Source: Deltaproteobacteria bacterium
Lineage (GTDB): Bacteria; Desulfobacterota; Desulfobulbia; Desulfobulbales; Desulfocapsaceae
Reading direction: 5' to 3'
Assembly (NCBI GenBank): GCA_021779275.1
Contig: JAJYAX010000119.1
Location: 1-5,726, forward strand
DNA length: 5,726 nt
Position numbers and translations under genes: made by a program. Shown here piece by piece: positions 1 through 5,726 of this stretch; position 1 is the first letter of the stretch; every line of letters starts with the position of its first letter. The notes beneath the pieces were generated by a model. That model saw nothing but the letters and a program-made list of their open reading frames with translations, had not been told where the DNA came from and ran no database searches.

Positions 1-812
1 TTCTCAGCAGGAATCCGCCACTCTGCCGTATCAAAATCGATTTCACTCCATTCAGCATGGCGGAGTTCACCAGGTCTGACAAAGACCAATGGTGCCAGTT
101 GCAGCGCACAACGAGTAACGATACCACCCCGATAATCGTCGATGGCACGTAGAAGCCCTGCGATTTCTTTCGGGTCGGTGATGGTGGCCATGTGTTTGCC
201 CAAGGCTGGAGGAAGGGCGCCGCGCAGGTCGTTGGATGGATCACGCTCGGCCCTGCCGGTGGCGATGGCATAGCGGAAGATCTGGCCGCAGTTCTGTTGT
301 GTACGATGCGCTGTCTCCAGGACACCTTTGGCCTCAATTCTTCGTAGGACCGTCAAAAGTTCCGGCGCAGTGATAGACTTGATCGGCTTGTTTCCCAACC
401 AGGGAAAGACATAAAGTTCAAGCCGCCGGAGAATTTTTCCTTCATGACTCTCTGCCCATGATGGAGAAAATTTAGTATGCCACTCTCTGGCGATGACCTC
501 GAAGGTTTCCGTTTCTTCTGTACCGGCCGCCTTCTGTGCTTTTTTGGTTTCGCCTGGATCTACACCGCTTGCAATCATAGCGAGTGCCTGGTCACGTTTC
601 TGCCGCGCCTCAGCAAGGGATATTTGGGGGTATGCGCCCAGAGACGACAACTTCTCCGTACCCCCAAAACGATACTTGAGACGCCAAAGTTTTCCCCCGG
701 TCGGCGTGACAAAAAGAAAAAGCCCCCCACCATCAAAAATTTTTTGCGGTTTTTCAGCCCGTTTTATCGCTCTGCTCCTGGTATCTGAAAGCGGTGTAAT
801 CCTTTTCGGCAT
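1..812 (-). CDS. int: P4-type tyrosine integrase, N-terminal 270 residues (cut by window edge)
   Basis: This is a site-specific recombinase of the tyrosine class that would insert and excise the adjoining island at the tRNA 3' end. The protein starts MPKRITPLSD, and an AGGAGG ribosome site lies 6 nt upstream of the ATG. Residues 1-90 resemble the DUF4102 arm-binding domain of P4-like integrases: DGGGLFLFVTPTGGKLW at 27-43, then KYRFGG at 46-51, LGAYPQISLAEAR at 58-70 and a GVDP at 83-86. Residues 100-195 resemble the core-binding domain (TFEVIAREW, then QIFRYAIATGRAERDP). The catalytic domain begins near 210 and carries the first catalytic arginine, R246, in the motif RPGELR. Family members are about 400 residues long, so the His/Arg/Tyr part of the active site lies beyond position 1. 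The reading frame is open throughout, so the visible part shows no decay. It is transcribed away from the tRNA on the same strand. The family call is firm; whether the gene is intact cannot be seen. Confidence 0.93.
   Translation of the reverse strand, partial: MPKRITPLSDTRSRAIKRAEKPQKIFDGGGLFLFVTPTGGKLWRLKYRFGGTEKLSSLGAYPQISLAEARQKRDQALAMIASGVDPGETKKAQKAAGTEETETFEVIAREWHTKFSPSWAESHEGKILRRLELYVFPWLGNKPIKSITAPELLTVLRRIEAKGVLETAHRTQQNCGQIFRYAIATGRAERDPSNDLRGALPPALGKHMATITDPKEIAGLLRAIDDYRGGIVTRCALQLAPLVFVRPGELRHAEWSEIDFDTAEWRIPAE
623..670. repeat. Inverted pair of TTTGGGGGTA motifs inside the integrase gene
   Basis: TTTGGGGGTA at 623-632 and TACCCCCAAA at 659-668 form a perfect 10-bp inverted pair inside the integrase coding sequence. 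They are the same motif as the copies upstream of the gene at 825-883. Both must also serve as codons (around G50-T52 and A60-Q63), so they may be coincidental or may be additional integrase or regulator contacts. Confidence 0.5.
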
Positions 813-824
813 TGGGTTTCCTCC

Positions 825-883
825 TTTTTTGGGGGTATCTCACATCGGCGCAAGGCCGGATACCCCCATATATACCCCCAAAA
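825..883. repeat. Cluster of three GGGGGTAT/ATACCCCC motifs upstream of int (candidate arm-type sites)
   Basis: GGGGGTAT at 831-838 is followed by ATACCCCC at 860-867 and 872-879. The outer copies form a perfect 12-bp inverted repeat (TTTTGGGGGTAT at 827-838, ATACCCCCAAAA at 872-883). The two right-hand copies are direct repeats 12 bp apart. They lie between the predicted int promoter and the int start codon. Short repeated motifs beside a tyrosine integrase gene are typically arm-type sites bound by its N-terminal domain; that role is inferred here. Binding in this position could also repress int, as P4 integrase does at its own promoter. Confidence 0.6.
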
Positions 884-895
884 CTGTAGGATTTC

Positions 896-924
896 AGTGT
901 ACCAAAACAGACATCACTGGACAA
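896..924 (-). promoter_or_regulatory. Probable sigma70-type promoter of int
   Basis: On the minus strand TTGTCC (924-919) is separated by 17 bp from TACACT (901-896). Each hexamer matches four of six consensus bases. The predicted transcript would start near 889 and carry the ATACCCCC cluster in its leader of about 75 nt. The promoter lies just past the tRNA terminator, so int seems to have its own promoter and not to depend on tRNA readthrough. Confidence 0.4.
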
Positions 925-925
925 C

Positions 926-959
926 AAAAAACCCGCTATCCTTGCAGATAAGCGGGTTT
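926..959 (-). terminator. Rho-independent terminator of the tRNA-Met transcript
   Basis: A hairpin with a 9-bp stem (929-937 paired with 951-959, core ACCCGCT/AGCGGGT) continues through ATC/GAT with one bulged base. On the minus strand it is followed by six T residues (931-926). It lies 34 nt past the CCA end of the tRNA and would separate the tRNA from int. Confidence 0.75.
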
Positions 960-992
960 ATATATGAAGCCGGACATTGCCGGACGGTGTGC

Positions 993-1019
993 TGGTGGCG
1001 ATGCAGGGAATTGAACCCC
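993..1019 (-). other. Candidate attachment site at the tRNA 3' end (island/chromosome junction)
   Basis: P4-type integrases usually recombine within the T-arm and 3' end of a tRNA and leave the tRNA intact. Here the tRNA 3' end faces an integrase whose start codon is 181 bp away, so the core of the junction is expected within or just beside this segment. Just outside the CCA end (969-975 and 979-985) are two direct copies of GCCGGAC, 10 bp apart, which could be protein contacts. The second copy of the core would be at the far end of the island and is not in the window, so the exact limits are unknown. Confidence 0.45.
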
Positions 1020-1069
1020 GGACACTACGGATATGAGCCGTATGCTCTAACCATCTGAGCTACATCGCC
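993..1069 (-). tRNA. tRNA-Met (CAT anticodon, elongator type)
   Basis: The 77-nt cloverleaf is complete. The acceptor stem is GGCGATG (1069-1063) paired with CATCGCC (1003-997), with discriminator A and an encoded CCA (995-993). The D stem is GCTC/GAGC with loop AGATGGTTA. The anticodon stem is TACGG/CCGTA around loop CTCATAT. The variable loop is GTGTC, and the T arm is CGGGG/CCCTG with loop TTCAATT. The G1-C72 pair and the absence of three G-C pairs in the anticodon stem exclude the initiator. A CAT anticodon could also belong to an Ile tRNA modified to lysidine; overall likeness to elongator Met makes Met the better call. The gene has its own promoter and terminator and appears undamaged by the integration beside it. 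Confidence 0.93.
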
Positions 1070-1087
1070 AAAAAAACGGAGTGAGGA

Positions 1088-1116
1088 TGAATACATCATT
1101 CCTCTTTGACTGTCAA
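1088..1116 (-). promoter_or_regulatory. Probable promoter of tRNA-Met
   Basis: A perfect -35 box TTGACA (1116-1111) is followed after 17 bp by TATTCA (1093-1088), a weak -10 box. The start site would be about 10 nt before the mature tRNA. The -35 box is part of an 11-bp palindrome, TTGACTGTCAA at 1106-1116. Confidence 0.5.
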
Positions 1117-1153
1117 CACCTTTTCAGCCGGAATTTACATTCCCACTTACAAC

Positions 1154-1185
1154 AAAAAGGGCCCCGTAAACGAGGCCCTTTTTTT
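1154..1185 (-). terminator. Rho-independent terminator of the groES-groEL operon
   Basis: GGGCC (1159-1163) pairs with GGCCC (1174-1178). One C/A mismatch and two further pairs follow, around the tetraloop TAAA. The stem is flanked by five A residues at 1154-1158 and seven T residues at 1179-1185, so it can end transcription in either direction. It lies 42 nt past the groEL stop codon and keeps groEL transcripts from running into the tRNA. Confidence 0.9.
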
Positions 1186-1226
1186 ACTTCATAAACCATC
1201 CACAGGGGATGAGTCGGAAGGCCGAA

Positions 1227-2900
<1,674 letters not shown>

Positions 2901-2919
2901 TCACCCGCTATGGAGCAAG

Positions 2920-2946
2920 CAGAAATGTTAGTTGTAGACGTTTCTG
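2920..2946 (-). promoter_or_regulatory. Intercistronic hairpin between groES and groEL
   Basis: On the mRNA strand CAGAAACGT (2946-2938) pairs with ACATTTCTG (2928-2920), nine positions with one C/A mismatch, around a 9-nt loop. The stem begins at the very next base after the groES stop codon. It has no T tract, so it is not a terminator. A hairpin here could protect or direct cleavage of the mRNA; heat-dependent cleavage between groES and groEL is known in Agrobacterium. Its role here is inferred. Confidence 0.45.
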
Positions 2947-3234
2947 TTATTCAATAATTCCCAGGATATCGTCTTCCCGCATAATAAGAAAATCCTCTCC
3001 ATCCAGTTTCACATCCGTACCGCCGTATTTAGAAAAAAGGACACGGTCGCCACTCTTTACCTGCAGGGCAACGCGCTCACCCTTATCATTGGTTTTGCCG
3101 GGTCCTACTGCGATAACCTCGCCCTCTGCCGGCTTTTCCTTGGCACTGTCAGGAATAATAATTCCACCTGCAGTTTTTTCTTCTTCCTTCAGTCTTTTGA
3201 CAAGAAGACGATCATTTAATGGACGAATTTTCAT
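2947..3234 (-). CDS. groS: Co-chaperonin GroES (Cpn10, HSP10)
   Basis: This 95-residue subunit forms the heptameric lid that caps GroEL in the cytoplasm and closes the folding chamber. It opens with [14 protein letters not shown]. The mobile loop that docks on the GroEL apical domain runs over about residues 17-34 and contains the GGIII contact at 23-27. The roof hairpin is near 45-57 ([10 protein letters not shown]), and the core strands continue with [14 protein letters not shown] and [14 protein letters not shown]. The start is taken at 3234 because a strong GAGGAGG ribosome site lies 5 nt upstream and MKIRPL is the family's usual first segment. An in-frame ATG at 3282 would add 16 residues, but these match nothing in the family and would translate through the ribosome site. 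The gene comes first in the operon with groEL. Confidence 0.98.
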   Translation of the reverse strand: MKIRPLNDRLLVKRLKEEEKTAGGIIIPDSAKEKPAEGEVIAVGPGKTNDKGERVALQVKSGDRVLFSKYGGTDVKLDGEDFLIMREDDILGIIE

Positions 3235-3346
3235 TACTTCCTCCTCTGAAACATTTGTATTAATTGGAAAATAGAAGACCACACTGAATGAACGTCAGCG
3301 GCCCTCTGTTGAGTCATCACCCGACATCGTGGGCTACCTTCGAACA
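3235..3346 (-). promoter_or_regulatory. groES mRNA leader, about 110 nt, with possible secondary structure
   Basis: The predicted promoter leaves a leader of about 110 nt before groES. It has a G+C-rich block (about 3285-3345) followed by an A+T-rich stretch and the strong ribosome site GAGGAGG at 3246-3240. By eye, GAUGUC can pair with GACGUU, CCAC with GUGG, and GAAG with CUUC as a nested long stem. CUUCU and UUUUCC farther down can pair with parts of the ribosome site. No CIRCE element (TTAGCACTC-N9-GAGTGCTAA) is present, so HrcA control is not indicated. Whether the leader acts as a thermosensor or other regulator is a guess. Confidence 0.35.
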
Positions 3347-3352
3347 CGGCAA

Positions 3353-3380
3353 AATATAGGGTTGCTTTTTTAAAAATCAA
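3353..3380 (-). promoter_or_regulatory. groESL promoter, sigma32-like and overlapping a sigma70 match
   Basis: On the minus strand CTTGATT with 13 bp to CCCTATAT (3361-3354) resembles the RpoH (sigma32) pattern CTTGAAA/CCCCATNT. The same DNA read for sigma70 gives TTGATT (3380-3375), a 16-bp spacer and TATATT (3358-3353), matching four and five of six bases. Dual reading would fit a chaperonin operon that is expressed constantly and induced by heat. The -35 box directly touches the ilvE terminator hairpin. Confidence 0.6.
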
Positions 3381-3410
3381 GGGGCGGACACAAAAAAATG
3401 CGCCCGCCCC
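3372..3410 (-). terminator. Rho-independent terminator downstream of ilvE
   Basis: GGGGCGG (3381-3387) pairs perfectly with CCGCCCC (3404-3410), with a few further pairs below an A-rich loop. On the minus strand it is followed by TTGATTTTT, an interrupted T tract. It lies 65 nt past the ilvE stop codon and would isolate groESL from ilvE transcription. The A+T-rich stretch before it (3411-3460) holds a near-perfect palindrome, AAAATAA-A-TTATTTT at 3432-3446, but no gene. Confidence 0.75.
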
Positions 3411-3474
3411 TCTCTACAACATAATATATTGAAAATAAATTATTTTTTTCAAACAAGGATCGCCTCAAAGGCCC

Positions 3475-4557
3475 TCAGCCGACCCGTACCGTCCACTTGA
3501 AAGGGTCCTCTTTTTTGCCATACTGGATCCCCTGCAACTCCTCGAAAAGCCGGTGCGCCAGCTCCCCTGTTTCCCCCTTATTGATGATATATTCCTGCTC
3601 CTTATAGAAGAGCTCACCCACGGGGGAGATGACTGCGGCGGTCCCGGTTCCGAAGGCCTCCCGAAGGCTGCCGTCCTGACTGGCCGCCACCACCTCGTCG
3701 ATGGATATCCGCCGCTCCTCGACGGAGACCCCCCAGCCCTGCAGCAGTTTGATCACCGAATCCCTGGTAATCCCGCCCAGGATGGAGCCATGCAGCGGGG
3801 GGGTGATAACCTGATCATGTATCCGGAAGAAAATATTGCTGGTCCCCACCTCTTCAATATATCTGTGTTCGCAGGCATCGAGCCACAGGACCTGCGTATA
3901 TCCGGCCTGTTTGGCCTCCTGCGAGGCGAGCAGGGAGGCTGCATAGTTGCCGGCGGTCTTGACATTGCCGACCCCGCCCTCCACCGCCCTGACATATTTA
4001 TCGGTTATATAGATCTTGGTCGGGTTGAACCCTTCCGGATAATAGGCGCCGACCGGACACATGATGATATAAAAGGTGTAGAGCGATGAGGCCTTCACCC
4101 CGAGGGTGGGCTCCGTCGCAATCATGGTCGGCCGGATATAGAGCGTCGCCCCGCCGCCGGCCGGCACCCAGGCACGATCAAGATAGATCAGCGCCCTTAA
4201 TGATTTCAAAACCTTATCTATCGGCAAACGAGGCATGCACATGCGCAGGGCCGAGCTGTTCATGCGTTCGAAATTATCTCGCGGACGAAAGAGAAAGATC
4301 TGACCATCATCCCCTTTATAGGCCTTCATGCCCTCGAAGATCGCCTGACCGTAATGGAAGACCATGGCGGCCGGATTGACCTGAAAGTCATGATACGGGC
4401 AGATTTCCGCATCATGCCAGCCATTCTGCTTGTCCCATTTCATCAGAAACATATGATCCGTGAAGTGTATTCCAAATCCCAGATCATCCTGCGCCGGTTT
4501 TTCCTTTAACTGGTCCTGGCCTGCCTTTGTCAGCTTAACCTCCAGATTTTCCCACAT
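3475..4557 (-). CDS. ilvE: Branched-chain amino acid aminotransferase, type II
   Basis: This PLP enzyme moves the amino group between leucine, isoleucine or valine and 2-oxoglutarate, the last step of branched-chain synthesis and the first of breakdown. It is a fold-type IV enzyme. With the ATG at 4557 it has 360 residues, normal for the type II (mitochondrial BCAT-like) group. Visible motifs are HYGQAIFEGMKAY (68-80), LYIRPTMIATEP (139-150), GGVGNVKTAGNYAASLLA with the PLP-binding lysine K200, YIEEVGTSNIFF with the conserved glutamate E236 that contacts the cofactor pyridine nitrogen, GGITRDS (261-267) for phosphate binding, and FGTGTAAVISPVG (302-314). The start is uncertain: TTG at 4566 and GTG at 4563 are in frame, but AAGGGAG (4574-4568) sits 10 nt from the ATG, only 4 nt from GTG and 1 nt from TTG. 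It is transcribed alone, divergently from the aldehyde dehydrogenase gene. Confidence 0.95.
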   Translation of the reverse strand: MWENLEVKLTKAGQDQLKEKPAQDDLGFGIHFTDHMFLMKWDKQNGWHDAEICPYHDFQVNPAAMVFHYGQAIFEGMKAYKGDDGQIFLFRPRDNFERMNSSALRMCMPRLPIDKVLKSLRALIYLDRAWVPAGGGATLYIRPTMIATEPTLGVKASSLYTFYIIMCPVGAYYPEGFNPTKIYITDKYVRAVEGGVGNVKTAGNYAASLLASQEAKQAGYTQVLWLDACEHRYIEEVGTSNIFFRIHDQVITPPLHGSILGGITRDSVIKLLQGWGVSVEERRISIDEVVAASQDGSLREAFGTGTAAVISPVGELFYKEQEYIINKGETGELAHRLFEELQGIQYGKKEDPFKWTVRVG

Positions 4558-4669
4558 TTCCACCAATCTCCCTTACAGAATACAGTTTTCCATTTCCCCG
4601 ACTCTCCCTCCATCTCGGCCAGCTGCAAAGCGTGGTTCGCTACCCGAACAGCATAATCCATGGCCCCTC

Positions 4670-4699
4670 AGGATACCTCAACTTTCTGAATAATTGCAA
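4670..4699 (-). promoter_or_regulatory. Candidate promoter of ilvE
   Basis: On the minus strand TTGCAA (4699-4694) and TATCCT (4675-4670) are 18 bp apart, each matching four of six sigma70 bases. The leader to the ilvE ATG would be about 105 nt. No T-box, leader peptide rich in branched-chain residues, or attenuator hairpin was seen in it. Confidence 0.3.
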
Positions 4700-4763
4700 C
4701 CTTAATTCCACCCCCTGCGACCTCCCGGTCTCGTTATCATCCCTGCGGCCCGCCCTCCCCTCC

Positions 4764-4792
4764 TTGACTCTCTCCTGCCCAGATAGCATAGT
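4764..4792 (+). promoter_or_regulatory. Probable promoter of the aldehyde dehydrogenase gene
   Basis: TTGACT (4764-4769) and CATAGT (4787-4792) are 17 bp apart and match five and four of six sigma70 consensus bases. Transcription would start near 4799, giving a leader of about 44 nt before the ATG at 4843. The DNA upstream (4700-4763) is C-rich with no clear operator. Confidence 0.5.
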
Positions 4793-4842
4793 GAGGAGAG
4801 AAGATATGAAAACCTGCAAGATCTCTCCAAGGGAGGAAGAAA

Positions 4843-5726
4843 ATGGAATTTCTGAAGGATCTTGGCCTGAAAAACACCATGCCCGGCGCCTGCACCGGGA
4901 CCACCTGGCTCACCCATGAAGACAGGATGGAGTCGGCCATCCGTTCTCCCGTGGACGGCAGGACCATCGCCCATATACAGAGGGTCACGGCCGAAGACTA
5001 TGAACGGGTTATTGAGACCGCCCGGCAGGCCTTTGCGAACTGGCGATGTACTCCGGCCCCCCAACGGGGAAACATCATCAGAAAGATAGGCGATAGACTG
5101 CGTGATTTCAAGGGGCCGCTGGGTTCTCTCATATCCTATGAGACCGGAAAACCCATCCAGGAGGGTCTGGGCGAGGTGCAGGAGATGATCGATGTCTGTG
5201 ATTTTGCCGTCGGCCAGTCCCGGATGCTCTATGGGATGACTACGGTCTCGGAACGTCCGCAGCATCGGCTCTATGAACAATACCACCCTCTAGGGATAGT
5301 AGGCATCATCACCGCCTTCAACTTTCCCCTGGCAGTCTGGGGCTGGAACGCCATGATTGGGGCCGTCTGCGGCGATGTCTGTGTCTGGAAGCCGTCGTCC
5401 AAGACCCCTGTCACCGCCATCGCCGCCCAGAAGATCATCGCCGACGTGCTCAAGGAAAACAATCTGCCCGAGGGAATCTTTTCCCTGCTGGCAGGCGAGA
5501 GGGAGATCGTCGGAGACAGGCTTCTGGCTGACCGGCGGGTGCCTCTGATCTCCTTTACCGGCTCCGTCTCTTCGGGACGCCGCGCCGCCGCAGACGTCGC
5601 CGCCAGGCTGGGCCGATCAATCCTGGAGCTGGGCGGCAACAACGCCATTATCATCACCGAACACGCGGATCTGAAACTGGCCATCCCGGCGGCGGTCTTC
5701 GGAGCAGTCGGCACGGCGGGTCAGCG
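4843..5726 (+). CDS. ALDH7-family aldehyde dehydrogenase (alpha-aminoadipic semialdehyde dehydrogenase type), N-terminal 294 residues
   Basis: This NAD-dependent enzyme probably oxidises alpha-aminoadipic semialdehyde (in equilibrium with piperideine-6-carboxylate) to alpha-aminoadipate in lysine breakdown. That substrate comes from the family, not from neighbours. The ATG follows GGGAGG at 6 nt. The Rossmann NAD domain shows PLGIVGIITAFNFPLAVWGWN (149-169) with the oxyanion-hole N160, VWKPS with K183, and FTGSVSSG (238-245). The general base E262 lies in LELGGNNAI (261-269). These blocks, especially GGNNAI and the GTAGQR at 290-295, match antiquitin (ALDH7A1) better than other ALDH groups. 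The window ends within the codon for that arginine, so the catalytic cysteine expected next and the C-terminal 200 or so residues are not seen. The visible frame is intact. The gene is divergent from ilvE, and what lies downstream is unknown. Confidence 0.93.
   Translation, partial: MEFLKDLGLKNTMPGACTGTTWLTHEDRMESAIRSPVDGRTIAHIQRVTAEDYERVIETARQAFANWRCTPAPQRGNIIRKIGDRLRDFKGPLGSLISYETGKPIQEGLGEVQEMIDVCDFAVGQSRMLYGMTTVSERPQHRLYEQYHPLGIVGIITAFNFPLAVWGWNAMIGAVCGDVCVWKPSSKTPVTAIAAQKIIADVLKENNLPEGIFSLLAGEREIVGDRLLADRRVPLISFTGSVSSGRRAAADVAARLGRSILELGGNNAIIITEHADLKLAIPAAVFGAVGTAGQ

Noticed and set aside
623..883. CRISPR array suggested by repeated TACCCCC words
   Set aside because: The repeats are only 7-12 bp, occur in both orientations, are irregularly spaced and partly lie within integrase codons.
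477..951. Plus-strand open frames of about 100-150 codons opposite and beyond the integrase
   Set aside because: They overlap the well-supported minus-strand integrase and its control region, have basic, low-complexity translations and show no ribosome site or family likeness.
3235..3282. N-terminal extension of groES from an ATG at 3282
   Set aside because: It would place the strong GAGGAGG ribosome site inside the coding sequence and add 16 residues foreign to the family. The ATG at 3234 fits both ribosome site and family.
3235..3380. CIRCE operator (HrcA site) before groES
   Set aside because: The inverted repeat TTAGCACTC/GAGTGCTAA is absent on both strands, even allowing for partial matches.
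3553..4089. 178-codon plus-strand frame opposite ilvE
   Set aside because: It is antisense to a clear aminotransferase gene, and its composition mirrors that gene's codons.
4702..5286. 194-codon minus-strand frame opposite the aldehyde dehydrogenase start, and a 147-codon one at 5271-5714
   Set aside because: Both are shadows of the plus-strand ALDH7 gene, whose motifs are certain. Neither translation has recognisable motifs.

Overview
The window looks like a chromosomal segment of a Gram-negative bacterium, most probably a Desulfobacterota (deltaproteobacterial) relative of the Desulfobulbales. That placement rests on the character of the GroEL and GroES proteins, a type II branched-chain aminotransferase and the tRNA-Met sequence. 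It is an impression from sequence, not a search result.

Layout from left to right. (1) Positions 1-812, minus strand: the N-terminal two thirds of a P4-type tyrosine integrase, cut by the left edge. (2) Positions 813-992: the integrase control region, with a probable promoter, three copies of an ATACCCCC motif in both orientations, and the terminator of the neighbouring tRNA. (3) Positions 993-1069, minus strand: a complete tRNA with anticodon CAT and encoded CCA, whose 3' end faces the integrase. This is the classic boundary of an integrated genetic island, with the island body lying to the left, outside the window. (4) Positions 1154-3410, minus strand: a complete groES-groEL operon with a heat-shock-like promoter, a leader of about 110 nt, an intercistronic hairpin and a strong terminator. 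(5) Positions 3475-4557, minus strand: ilvE, a type II branched-chain aminotransferase, whose terminator hairpin directly abuts the -35 box of the groES promoter. (6) Positions 4558-4842: a divergent intergenic region with a candidate promoter in each direction. (7) Positions 4843-5726, plus strand: an ALDH7-family aldehyde dehydrogenase (alpha-aminoadipic semialdehyde dehydrogenase type), cut by the right edge just before its catalytic cysteine.

From the tRNA rightward this is ordinary core genome: protein folding, branched-chain amino acid metabolism and probable lysine or aldehyde catabolism. The accessory signal is on the left, where the integrase, its repeated motifs and the tRNA target form an island end. 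No new defence or mobile system is visible here. If there is island cargo, it lies left of position 1.
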